Assembly (NCBI RefSeq): GCF_000149955.1
Contig: NC_030992.1
Location: forward strand, 2,004,978 to 2,068,977
From: Fusarium oxysporum f. sp. lycopersici 4287
Lineage: Eukaryota; Ascomycota; Sordariomycetes; Hypocreales; Nectriaceae
Direction: 5' to 3'
Length of the DNA stretch: 64,000 nucleotides
The notes beneath the pieces were generated by a model. It worked only from the letters and a program-made list of their open reading frames with translations, did not search any database and was not told the origin of the DNA. A program made the translations under genes and the position numbers. This document shows positions 33,743 through 45,630 of the stretch, in pieces (positions within the stretch are counted from its first letter, which is position 1; every line of letters starts with the position of its first letter).

Positions 33743-36700
33743 TTACTTCTTTCGGCGACTGAACATCTTCGATAGACTACTGCTGCTCTCCTCCTTGGGA
33801 GGTGGAGGGACCATCACAGGCTCTGGCGGAGGCTCTGAAGTGCGCAGAAATGCTGCCAAATCCGAGGTACGTGAAACGTTCGATACTGCATCTCGAGGCT
33901 CAAACTTCTTCATGGGAACACGACGTCCAGAGGAAGCTGACGAGGCAGGCTGTGAAGGGCGAGATGAGTTCTCACCAGTGGGCATCCCGTACTTGTCATA
34001 TCCAGATGGGACGTTGACCTGGATGGGAATATAATTCCTGAAGCCAGCACGGCTACTAAGAGATCGAGTGTCGTTGCCTTGGGGTGACGCAGGTGCAGTG
34101 TTGGAGTGATTGCTCTCCTTGCGAGTGAATCTCCCGATCAGGCTCGGTGCGCTCGCTTTCTTCTTGGGTATCTTTTGTGAGATCGGTGTCGTGACAGGCT
34201 CCGGTGGAGGCTCATAGTTCATGAGAAACTCTGCCAAGCTCTCCTCCTTCTTAGCAGGAGGCTTGGGCGTTGCAAGCAAGACCTCGTCATCCTCGTCGTC
34301 GCTAAAGTCAATGGCGTAAGGGTCCTTGACGCGTCGAGTCTTGCGTTTAGGCATCATATCATCTTCATCAAACATCTTACTCGTCGGAGCAGGCTGTCCT
34401 TTGTTCTTCAAAAGGGCCGTGTTGGAGTTGATAGATGAGTGAATCGAAGGCATTGATGACTCGGTGCCATGAGTCGAAGCCTGGCTGTATCGGATATCGG
34501 GAATGTTGGCGTCGACGGCCTTACCACCTGCTGGTTCTTCAGCACCAGTTGTGTCCCAAGGTGCGATATTGTGAGGAATACGGTTGCTATTTGCGCCTGG
34601 GGGTCCCTGTCGGATAAAGTCGATTAGATCCGAGCTGCCACTACGGGACTCGACCACAGCATCACGGGGCATATATCGATTCCGATTGCTTGCCGATGAA
34701 ACACGACGACTATCGAGGCTGGTCTTGCCGGGGGTATTTGGGCTGCTCACATTTCGAAGTTGCATAGGACGGCTGTCTCCTGCGGGACCAGTAGATTTGA
34801 TAAATTCTGCAAAATCCGCAGTAGATTCGCTAGGAACCCGAGCGTCTCTTGGGGCAGCAGACATACGTGGTCTGTTCGGGTTTGGAGAGGGCAATGGCTT
34901 CATTCTATCGTCGCCAACCCGGTGATGGGGAGACGCCCTCTTCATGTCGGTTGCCGCAGAAGAAGACCTGGAACGGTTGTGAGCACGAGAATCATCATTC
35001 TTCATGGATCCCTTAAACACTGAATTGTCGAGTGACTGCTTGTGCTGTCGTCATCGTTAGGTCCGTTCTCCGTTCAGCAATGCATATTTTACTTACCTCC
35101 ATGTTGCGCATATTCTCAGGCGTCAGCGTATATGTGATGGTTTGGTTGCTCTGGATCAGCTCTTCAAAGTTACGGGCCATGGCTGAACGGCTTCCATTGT
35201 CCTCGGAAGTTCGAACAGCCTTAAGTCGGCTTGTACCTGAGGAGGCTGATGAGCCTGAAGTGTGAGTAGGCCGAGGGGTATGCACGTTGCCTCCATCTTC
35301 GTCCGAGTCCCTTGTCCTTGATCGCTCTATGGATACCATGCCAATACTGTGAGTGGGAGAAGTAGGTACCTTGTCATTTCGTGCAGCATGTCGGTTTGAA
35401 TAGCCCGAGGGCTTTCGTAGAACTTCGGCAGGCTTCTCAGGGGCGGTTTCAGAGGTGCTTGCAGGACGCGTGGATGCCACCTTGGTACTGGATGAAGATC
35501 GTTGAAGAACAGGTGAGTGATGTGGGGATCCAACAATAGTTTGAGGTCGTTTCGCCTCGGTGGGAGAGGCAGCCTCCGGAACAGTTGGCGTGGAAGGCTG
35601 ATAAGCAATATACTTGTGAGGTCTCTGCTCTCTGGTTCGATTTCGATCCATCTCCTCATCAGACTCAGAGATTGTTGCAGCACCTGGCATAGAACCTCGC
35701 ATGGCATCGACTGGAGAGCGGCTTTTTGGACCTGGGCGAGTTGAGGTTGCAGGGGAGTTCTGAGCCTGCACTTCAACTGCGCTGACACCATTGGAGAGAC
35801 CACTGCTTGGAGGTATGGTCAGACTCGCCCGGCGGATACGGTCCGCAGCATCAGCTGAGGGTGAGCGCGACCCGCTGGGGCTCTTAGGACCAGCTACATC
35901 GATGATGCGCGCTGAGTGCACACTTGATGATCTCCTGAGTGGGAACGGACCACCGGTATCAGACAGGGCTGGCGAAGAGCTGCCAGCTACTGACACTCGG
36001 GCTGATGTCAGGATCTCTGCCTTCTCGTAAGTCGGATCCTCGTCTGCGATCTCCTGTCTTGACTGAATGCGGCTTGTTATAATCTTTGACAGCCGCTTGC
36101 TCTTGGGAGCCACTAGTTCCGGAACAAGCTCGTCTTTAGGCTTGCTTCCATCAATCTCCTTGACCTCCCTGGGTTCCTCGCTGCTGATTCGCTCGGTCTT
36201 GGCTTCTTCGACAGGCTCTTGTTTCTCCCCAACGACACTAGTCTCGACAGGTACAGCCTCCTTCTCCTTCGATCGCTTAGCAGCAGCACGATATGGTGAT
36301 GCGCCGGGTGTTGGAAGCGAGTTTGAACGTTTGCGACCAGCGAAGTCGGGAGTGTTAGGTTGCGACAAGGTTGGCGTAGGAAGGCCCTGAATAATTCCCA
36401 GGGGCAGGATCAACAAACTCTTAGGTCGGCGCCCTCCAACTTCCTCCTCTGCCTCCAATTCCTCGTCTTCATCATCGCTATTGTAAGCCAGACCAGGGAT
36501 CTCGATTTCATCCACATCATTACTTCCAATAGGAAGCGCAACTTGGGATGGATCAACAGCTTCAGCTTGTGCCTCCAATTCTGCGTCACGGGTTGGGACC
36601 CGACTTAAAGCGGGTGAATCAGTGAACACACTGTCTTGTCTTAAATGGCCATTAGACGCCCTTGAAAAGGGGCGGCCATTTAGATCGATCACGGGTGACC

Positions 36701-37592
36701 GTATCCGCTTCTTCCAGCCCCTCCACAATCGCCCGAGTGTTCGGTCGAGAGCTACCCTCTCCATGTCTTGCTCTTCGACTACAATGCGGTCGGCGACATC
36801 GGCGGGGTTTCGGGTCCCTTCATTGATCTCCTTCTGGTATTTGGCCCGCAATCTGTGGTATGCGGCTTGTCCCGCGACAGTAAGGGTGAGCTCGCCCATA
36901 TACTCCAGAACAGAGGTCAGGAAAATTGCAACAGCTGGTGAAATAACGTCGGAGACAGATTCGTTGGCGCCTAGCTCGAGATTCTCCTGTTCCATGTAGA
37001 GGTCCTCGTCTTCCTCCTCCATATCGCCCAGGGAAGAGTAGACCATACACCTAAGGCGGGTGCGCTTCCAAACCAATTCCAGGTCCCATTCACGCGCTTT
37101 GTCGCCAGTAGGCGGCACATAATCTTCCTCATCACCGTCGCCCAAGTATTCACGTAGCTCCTCATCGGCATTGTTGACGGCATCTTTCGCTAGCTTGGGT
37201 TTTAACACCTCCGAAACGGCAGGTCGTAAGTTGGCGAGAGTAGTAGCTTGGGATTTGGAGAGGAAGTTGAAAAGCAGCTGATCAAGAAAATTGTTGACAA
37301 GCTGTAGCGCTTCTCCCGAGACGAGCGCAGGGTCGCTGGCTGGCTCAATACCGTGCTGATCGTACCAGGTATCGGCGTGACTATCGTGGTCGTTTGTAAC
37401 GATCTGAGAAGCGGCCGAGGCGGCGATGAAGGCCGCTGAGGGTGATACAGCGAGTGGCGGCGACATGAGGCTGTGGGCAATTGTTGAAGGTCGATCGCTG
37501 GAGATACTCTGTGTCCTAGATCTCACGTCGCGGGGAGAGATGATGCCGGAGGTAGGCCGCGACATGGCCAGGTCGCCATGTGAGGTCGCCAT
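33743..37592 (-). CDS. Large low-complexity protein with repeated PRDA/DLxxFL motifs
   Basis: Two exons (37592-35097 and 35044-33743) join in phase 0 to 1265 residues. I do not recognise a named family. Residues about 80-320 are ordered and helical: ALQLVNNFLDQLLFNFL, LRPAVSEVLKPKLAKDAVNN, WDLELVWKRTRLRCMVYSSL, SPAVAIFLTSVLEYMGELTL and an Arg-rich LGRLWRGWKKRIRS. The rest is Ser/Pro/Glu-rich and disordered. In the second exon a short motif recurs four times at about residues 907, 969, 1100 and 1226, of the form D/S-[LF]-x-x-F-[IL]-x-x-x-x-P. Three copies are preceded by PRDA. The protein ends in a basic KMFSRRKK tail, which could bind acidic membranes or serve nuclear import. If the intron is ignored, the gene splits falsely into 859- and 425-residue parts. 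Confidence 0.85.
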
Positions 37593-39648
37593 GGATGCGG
37601 TCTATATATATCGGGGGTAGACCGGCAAAGGTCTCCCAAACAATGCGTCGGGGACAGGGAAGTGGTCGCTGACCGGAAGTTTCGTTTGCCTTGTACGAGG
37701 CGAGCCGAAATAAACTCGGACAGGCACAGAATTAGGATTGTGGCCCCGGCTCTTGTTCTGTTCTGCCAACGTGCGAAATTTTGGGGGATGGGAGCGCAGT
37801 TCAAGGTGGCTGAACTGCAATGTGCTTGGTCGATGAGTGAACCTGATTTCTGTTAATTGACAGTCGCAATGGTATTGCAATCTGAAGCACGGAACTGGGC
37901 GGAAAGTAGGGACGGAGAGTTGCTTTTTGTGTAACACAAGTCGCAGGTTGTACAACGAGTCGGCCACTGGCGAGACAATAGCTGACGGACACGGGAGCGC
38001 CAGACGTCGCGAGCCGACCGATAGCAACAATTCAATTGCAGGTCGACAGCAGAAACCTTGACTGTGCTTTGGGAAATGAGGAATGGATGTAATAATAGAC
38101 ATACCTTGCAGTATAGCAAGAAGACCAGTAGCGATGGCAGGTGGGAGGATTATCGCAATGTCGCAAAAGCAAGCAATGTCAAAAAGTAGTCAACGAGTGA
38201 CTGTCAAAAGTTTGAAAGACAAACAAAAGAGAGGTTGAAGTCAAGGTGAAAAAGAAAAGGTAGGTTGGAGGAACGAGGCGTGTCGATCAGGTCTCGGTCC
38301 TCCTCTCCTGTTTGCTCAGTTGATTTGATTTAAGTTGAGTTCAGGTCAGGCCAGGTCAAAGTCGCGGATTTGGCTGCTGCTAAGGGTCTCGTTCAGCCGG
38401 TGGATTGTAATTGAATGCAGCCCCTGGACCCAGAACAGGCAAGACTGAGGACGGACTGGAAGGCTTCTGTTCTGGCTCTGGCGTTAGAGATTCGGTAAGG
38501 TGAGCCAGGTAGACCTTGTTCCGGGGACGAGACCCTGAGGTACAGGATCGACAATACAAGATAGCGTTATAGTGAAGGTACTTCTGGGACACTGTCTCTG
38601 CTGTCGCGGTGCTGCACGCTGTATCAGAGGTCGCAGCGCAGCGCAGCAACTGCCTACTGTAGTAATAGGATTTGCGACGAAGTCTCGAAAGGGTCTAGCC
38701 CCTCGGACAGGGATTGATGATGGTGAATGAATGTGGATATGGATGCCGATGGGATGTTTCCACAGAAGCGGCCGGGGTGGGCTGGGCCGGGATGGCAGCT
38801 GGAGGTTTGGCTGCTACTGGACAGTGAGTCTGGACGCAACTCCACTATATCCACCGTTCCTGGACAAGCGAACAAGGGCCCTGTCAGTATCGCAAGGGTT
38901 TGAGTCAGGGACTCTTTTTTTTCTGAGGGTCGACGGAGCTGGAGCGGAGTAGGGATTTGATTGGGATAGGGGTTGTGATGGTGTTCTTCAGGAGTTCGCT
39001 TGGTTCGCTATGTATCGTGTCGTGCATTGGATTAATTAACGTTGCGTGGAAGAATTAGTAGAAGTCACCTAGAACACACTGTGCCACTGTGATTAGTTGA
39101 TAGACGGATACGGATGGAATGAATGAATGTAAGGTATGGTCAACCTCTCACACCTACTCACACCACATAAAAATAAAGCTTGGATCTGTGGCTGTGGCCA
39201 CAACCTCCTTTGATCGTGATATCTTCAAGCCTAGTCAGGTTCATAGCTTCTCCGCGATATTCATTACTAGCATGCTAGCTTCTAAGCCTCCTCGTGGTTG
39301 CTCGGCAAGACCGTCTTTCTGCGGCTCCAGGGCTCCCCTTATCATGACTAGTATAGGCCATCGTCCATCGTGGAACAGTAGCTTGGATTTGTTATTGAGT
39401 TGGGCCAAATACACTTCCATGACAGAGATGCTAGTCGCTAGGTACTGTTGGTCCATATCTTGAATATGCAGTGTCCCGCTTCGAAGAATGAGCGAACCGT
39501 GCGAGCGAGTGTAATATGAATCCGATGGTATTGATTCCTGTATGGGATCATCAGGCACTTCTCATATCGCTGCTATTGGGCCTCTATGATATCCCAGGCT
39601 CTACTACAGTCTGTCCCCATTACAGCTACCGTCACAGCTACAGATAAC

Positions 39649-39690
<42 letters not shown>
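39649..39690 (+). repeat. CTTG tetranucleotide array
   Basis: Ten uninterrupted CTTG units plus a partial one (42 nt). It is likely polymorphic between strains. Confidence 0.92.
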
Positions 39691-39691
<1 letters not shown>

Positions 39692-42263
39692 TTAACCGTT
39701 GAAACACATGGACGTCTTTATCGTCCCAGATTGCTTCTTTCGAGACTCCATTTCGCTGAGACGTGGATACATGTTACATCGGATCTGTTTCATATAACAA
39801 TGCCATAAAACTCAGTCGTAATTGACTTGTTACATGTCATTTACCGAATAGAAACAACAATTTTTCATCCCATGCATACACGATCTCGCACGGACAGACT
39901 CAGCTTTTTGTCATTATCACCAACATTAGAGACAGAAAAGGAGACCATGAGTTATTAGACGAGCCAAGCCAGACCAAAGACAAGACAAGACCACTTAACC
40001 ATCCCTGTCCAGACTAATAGCTATGGCGTGGGTGTGGCAGCCACCGCAAATCAAATGGTCGATGCTTTGGTCCGTGAACTGAGAAAGCTCCACAAGCCAC
40101 GCGGGTCAATGGAATGCTGGCGCTGGCTCTTCTGTTCTACCTGGAATATCACAATGGATCATGAACGAACCAAACATGGGATACCTACTATCCAAGTCGC
40201 TCTCGCCTCAGGAGGCAACTTTCCTCCAAGGCGAGATAACGACATTCCCCATGATCCATTGCGCGAACCGGCTATCCGTACATTGATCAGCAGTCTATGC
40301 TCTCCACGTGCTTCGTAGCTGATCGACACTACTACTGTACGATCATGATGAGCCGCTACAGATTGTGACTCCTATTCTACTAAACAGGATATCCATATCC
40401 ATCCGTCAATGATCCGAGAGTGATTCCAGTAAACCACCTGGACCACCCACCAGGTCCTCTCCTGACAATTAGTTATTCCCCTGGCCCGAATGAGCAATTG
40501 TGATAAACGTGGACGATGACCATGTTAGTGGCTATTATACACACAACCCAAGACTCAATTCTCAGGGCCAGCTTCTGTCCATCCACTCAGTTCAGCTCAG
40601 CTCAGCTCGACACCAACCCAGTAAGAATGCCCTCCTCAACGTTTGGCCGTGCGGGATGGCCCAGGAAATTAACCAAAGTCGCTACCCGTCGTGGTGTCGC
40701 TACACCCAGTACCACACTCGAACGGCAGCTTGCAGGTCTTTCTGTAACCCGTCAACAACAGCAATAAATATGCTTAGAACGGTCAAGATCTCATTTCTGT
40801 AAAGTTTACCGGATAAGAGCTCACTCTCGCCTCAGAAATGGACGCTATCATAAAGTCAAAATAGGGCCCGAACCAACGGGACACGTCTCGAACCCCGGAT
40901 CCATCAGGTCGGCTGGCACCTTTTGCCCCTCCAAAGGCTGTACTAGCACTGAGACGAGACGCTGGTCAATCTGCGATCCTGCAGTACATACAATGGCTAA
41001 TCTGCGTGACAGCGACAAAAAAAGGTCGGACATTTTCCTAGGTGCCGGGACTGGGCGGAGGAGAGGGCCGAACATGGCTCCCGGGTCCACGGTAGAGGCT
41101 CAGTCAGGTTCAGGGTACGACAGAGACAACGAAAAAGGAGGATCGATACCAACATAGAAACCTAAACCTGGTGCTTGCAAATGTCTTAGACATTGTCCAT
41201 CTCGAGACTTTGGTCCTAATATGTACTGTATGTTACGTGGTCTCGTCTCACCTTCTCACCACTTACAAGGCTCTGACGCCGCCCGCACCGGAACTCATTG
41301 TCTTTGCTTTGCAGCATGACTGGCTCGTGTCGTCACTCTCTGATCTGTCTCAGTGCGCTAAATTCATCCCCTGCAGCTTGTCAGCTCTAGTCGTCCAGCC
41401 ACTTTTTGTATAAGGCGGGCTACGTTCTCAATTGGCGTGCTCTGGTTATTGCGTGCATAACGCAAGGTAGTCAACAAGCGGCGTATTGATGGCACCATCA
41501 AAATATAGATCCAATCTCAACAAGATAGGTAGTCTACGCGTTGCTGCAGAACGCTAGGCCCTCTGTACTCTGTTTGGCTGCTTGCTTGAGTGACAAGTAC
41601 GTTTCACGCATCTCACTACATGCTGTTCAACTCAGTCGCTTTCTCGCAGCTCAACTTCAGTCAATGGGTTATGCAACGGAGGGCACAACAATTGCTCATC
41701 AATGCTCATCGTCTCTCCATTGTCACATATTCCTTTAGCATATTCTGTTTTAATATTAGCGATCTAATCCTGGGTCCTCTTATGACCCAACTCAGTCAGT
41801 ACATACAGCCCGTGCTTCAGAAACAAAGCATAGACGAACACCTTGACATCACCATCTCCATGTTTGCTTGGTTTAAAAGACCAGGTGACTTTTCAGGCTC
41901 GGCCCGAAGTCTAGTCATCGTTTCCGGCGCTTCAGGTAATAGCCTACCCTCTCCTCGGGACATGTCCTTGCGTCGATGTTTGCTCAACCTTCAACTCTAC
42001 CATTGGGTGCTAATTACAGAAACATGAGCCTGACGCCTCATGCGCGTTGCCTTGTGTTGGGAGCTGAGATAAGTATGATCTGCAATGAGGGCTGCGTCCT
42101 TTGAGTGGTGGTGTTAGGAAATGGTTATAAATAGACAATAACATGCTGGTCACAATCTTAGCAAGACCAGAGATCTAGCTGTGGCTCAATGATACATGGC
42201 ACGTATTGCAGTGGAACGAGAGTCCCGACAACACGGTTTATATTTGTGCTCTGATTCTGGTTA

Positions 42264-42280
42264 CTCGAGCTGAGCTCGAG
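42264..42280. repeat. 17-nt near-palindrome CTCGAGCTGAGCTCGAG
   Basis: Two perfect 8-nt inverted arms around a single central base. It could be a dimeric factor site or chance; no gene start lies immediately beside it. Confidence 0.5.
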
Positions 42281-42538
42281 ATATCTATTTGACCAATAAT
42301 GGGCTCAATGCCCCAAGTGAATAAGTCCGTCGCTTCTTCATAGCTGAAGAGTGAGGCTGTCTTCTGGGTACCACCAACACATGCTATCCCGTGATCTGTT
42401 CCTCAGAGGTATATGGTCGAGCCCAATGGTTATCGATCCGCATTCAGTCATGCAAGTGATCAATTTCCTTAGCATGAAACTGGCTGTTCTTGAATCGAGA
42501 GTTTGTCTGATCCACTGCAAGTCGGCGAAAGAGCTTGG

Positions 42539-42883
42539 TCAAGACAAGTCGCCTTTGCTCTCACTACTACAACAACTGCTAGGATCACTTTGATACTTCA
42601 AGCGCCGAGGCCGATAGACTGGCCGCGGTATGGGTTGCGCCTTGGAGGCCCTCCAAGTGTTCCTGTCGTGTTCATTAGAGAGTGCGAGCACTGAAGGGGG
42701 TATCACAACTTTACCTTTAATATTTCCATACCTACATAAGCGACATACTTCCTTTTCTAAACTGACACCCTCGATGATGGTTTCGGGGCAGGTCGCCATC
42801 AGCTCGCCACGGATGCAGAGCTCGACGATTCGGCTGCTCAGTCGGCAGCACTCCTTGCACTGGACGTTCTCGCCTCGACACAT
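42539..42883 (-). CDS. Small Cys-rich protein, hypothetical
   Basis: An ATG-started 114-residue frame beginning MCRGENVQCKECCRLSSR. Cysteines occur as C-x5-C-x2-CC, then CIRGELMATC and CRLC, followed by a basic, Arg/Pro-rich tail and a final SSCCSS. Spaced Cys pairs suggest a small zinc-binding protein rather than a secreted one, because no signal peptide is present. A GTGAGT to ATATAG interval just upstream (42,948-42,887) fits an intron in the 5' leader. I do not recognise the family. It sits in a gene-poor region and may be lineage-specific. Confidence 0.42.
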   Translation of the reverse strand: MCRGENVQCKECCRLSSRIVELCIRGELMATCPETIIEGVSLEKEVCRLCRYGNIKGKVVIPPSVLALSNEHDRNTWRASKAQPIPRPVYRPRRLKYQSDPSSCCSSESKGDLS

Positions 42884-44134
42884 AGCTATATGAATATTCA
42901 GTTTCGATCCGTCAGAGCCATTGGCCTTTTGGTGGAGGAACCTACTCACTGGGATAGCGGTTGGGGATGGTGGTGATTAAGAAGATGGTAGAACAATTAT
43001 GACGGCTAATAATGATAGTCCTCTGTAAGTGAACCAAGATGCGATCCACGCAAATATATAGGGATCGAAGAAAGTGAATGTTCCTACCAATAAATCCAGT
43101 GCACTGTATTAATGAATTCACCTGTCGAACAACCAGTGTTCGAGTACTGAACCGTAGTCTTGAGGCCTGCCTTTGGAGAATGGTTAGAACTACTTGTTCA
43201 CAAAAGCGAACAGCAGAACAACACGTCTAATACATTTTGATGGGAGCTTATTCTGTGCCTACGGATATTGTTCAGTGTTTCTATTTTCATACTGTTTCAG
43301 TATCTAGTGGCATTTGGTGGTCCCCGGAGTTCTTTGTTCAAAGTGAAGAGAAGGAAATGAAACCATGAACAACTATGGTTTCGTCCACCTCGATCACTAG
43401 TTACAGAAACAAAGAAGTCTTATGACATGAACCGCAATGTTTCTTCAAGGTATTCGGGGTTTGTCGTGTTTAGCTATCGCCGAGTTACTGTAGGGTCAGT
43501 TCGGGATAGAGACACCAGACAGATAATAGAAAGGTGATGAGACAATATCTGAGATCTATACATGACTCCGCTCAAGGATTTCCTATAGCTACTTGTTTAA
43601 TTGCTCCGCCAGGCCCCGGTGATTGTTCCTCGCCAATAGCAATCTCGGCTTCACAACCCGTGCCGCTGAGTTTGCGAGACCGATTTGTATATCAACAAAA
43701 TGAGAAGCTTGCGAAACATGACCGGCATCATTGAAACTCACTGAATTGCTTTATTCATTACCTACCATCGATGTCTCGGTTCTTTGTCAGTTTATTGCTA
43801 GTTCTGCGTGAAAGAACTGGGCACACAGGCCAGCTCGGGTATCAAGGTGGCTGTGATATTCAGCTCCAATACGATATTCTTCAGCGGGCAGCTCTGGGAT
43901 GGTTATGTCTGTGCTTAAAGGTGAAAACACATTCCTAGATGTTTCGTGGCGGCTGTAACATCCTGCCACTGGCAAAGGGTGTCGAGTTTGCTCTCGAGGC
44001 AACTCTTATTGTGCTTGTTGAAAAATGACTATCAAGTAAACAATAGGTTTATGGCCACAAGATCTCAACCATAGCAAGTTTTTCTTCTTCTTTAAAGTTG
44101 GAATCATTCTCTTAACATCACACAAATAAATTAA
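42884..44134. other. Intergenic interval
   Basis: No gene recognised. It would contain the promoter of the transporter gene, including any missed first exon. Confidence 0.5.
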
Positions 44135-44143
44135 CTCGTCAAG

Positions 44144-45630
44144 TCATTCCTTTCTCTAACAAACAATGTGGCCTCGCCCCTACACTATGCCGAGGGACTA
44201 TCTGCTCCCTTTCTCTCAGTTTGTCTCTTTGTCATACAACTTGGTCTTTCTGTAAGCGACCTACCGTCTATTAAGCTCATGCAAGATATTGTATGTAAGC
44301 ATGTCCATCGAATCGATAGCCCTGAGCTTCTTCCAGAAGAGAAATGTCGGGATGAGCCGGTGCAGCAACGACTTAACTTCATCATGATGGGGATGCAAAT
44401 ATCCGCCACTATTTCGGGTATGTTTCCATCTCATCTCATACATGTACTTATTAGGATTGTGTGTAGGACTGACAAAACTGCAGCTACCTTAGTTGCGTTC
44501 CCCTTGGGTGTTCTCTCAGATCGAATCGGCCGACTTCCTGTACTAGGTGCAAGTATCCTCAGCATGATACTCTCACAATCATATGCCATGTTCGTACGCT
44601 GGAAATCAGACATGATTCCACTCGAGGCAATATGGTGTATCGGTGTCGCACTTCTCTTTGGTGGAGGTCGAAGCGTTGCTGAGGCCATGGTATTTGCTAT
44701 CATTGTGGACACGGTACCCGAATCCAAGAGGCAAGCTTAAATTCCGAGGGCGAGATAAACTAATTGCTGACGAGGGTTCCTATATCATCATGGTTTCAGT
44801 GGGTTGTGGCCTCTGGACTTGCTGCTCAGCTCGAAGGCCCTGTGCTATCAGGGGAGCTTGTTCAGTCATCGGTATGGATGCCACTATTCTTGTCCTTGGG
44901 CTTGGTACTCGGAGGCGGCATCATCCTAGTGAGCATTGGGCCGTATGACTATGGTCTGGAGTCGAACATGTTGAGCTTGGAGTCTCTCAAGAGAACATCC
45001 GTGATGGTCGCTTTCAAGTCGATGTTCTCTAGGCCTCTCCTCCGGCTTATCCCTGGTACTGTCATGACAATCCCACTAGCAACAGTGCAGACTGATATCG
45101 CCATTCGCCTAATGCCCATACAGTTCAGCGGGCCTCTCAACCGTTCTATACTTATTGTATCTTTGCGAAGCTTGGTCACACTTCTCACCCTATGCATACT
45201 GCTACCTGTCATCACATGTATCTGGAGCAAACTCACACCTTCGCCAACTCATCGCAGATGCTCAAATCTAGCTTGCGCGAGTTCGTTGCTATTCTTAGCT
45301 GGCTGCCTCTGCATGATGATGGTAACAAAGGAAGCCTTCATCGTTGCAGGCCTAGCCGTGTCGGCACTGGGCTCAGGTCTACCTACGCTATGCCGCTCCA
45401 TGTTAGTTAGGATGACAGGGGAGGAGAGAGCCGGGATGCTATTTGGGCTACTGGCGGTCTGTGAGATCCTAGGTCTTCTCGCTTGTGAGGCAAGCATGGG
45501 GGCGTTGTTTGGGGTTGGGCTGAAGACGTGGCTGGGGATGCCATTTTGTCTGGGGACAGCAGCTTCTCTTGTTATAAGTCTGACCACATGGCTAGTCCCC
45601 ACGAAGTTATTGAACACTGGAGATGGCTGA
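44144..45630 (+). CDS. MFS transporter, start codon not found (possibly decayed)
   Basis: Three segments (to 44417, 44484-44730, 44775-45630) join in frame to about 450-460 residues with about 11-12 membrane helices. Recognisable are a first helix APFLSVCLFVIQLGLSVSDL, a Cys-containing loop (QDIVCKHV), the motif-A-like loop PLGVLSDRIGRLPVLG, GGGRSVAEAMVFAIIVDTVP after helix 4 and a second six-helix half ending WLVPTKLLNTGDG. This is a drug/metabolite-type MFS layout. No in-frame ATG precedes the first helix. The only ATG at the right place (44166) is in another frame, and the first in-frame ATG (44280) is after helix 1. Intron 1 (44418-44483) is GT-AG. Intron 2 (44731-44774) appears to be GC-AG and only 44 nt. 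Either an upstream exon is missed or the gene has frameshifted. Substrate unknown; it sits 1 kb before the FluG-like gene. Confidence 0.6.

Larger units (their letters stand above)
37593..42538. other. Gene-poor interval
   Basis: About 5 kb without a convincing gene. The first 1.4 kb is probably the promoter and leader of the large minus-strand gene. A CTTG tetranucleotide array is at 39,649-39,690, and a 17-nt near-palindrome is at 42,264-42,280. A minus-strand frame at 39,241-39,558 has some coding-like character but starts at GTG directly after a stop. Confidence 0.5.

Noticed and set aside
35013..37592. Treating the large minus-strand gene as two separate genes
   Set aside because: A GTAAGT...GACAG intron of 52 nt joins the two frames in phase 0, and the downstream frame has no good start of its own.
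39241..39558. A 105-codon minus frame with coding-like composition
   Set aside because: It starts at GTG just after a stop, has no ATG until about 35 codons in, and no family match; noted only as a possible relic.
40860..40930. A GGTTCGA-like box resembling a tRNA T arm
   Set aside because: No acceptor stem, anticodon stem or A-box could be placed around it.
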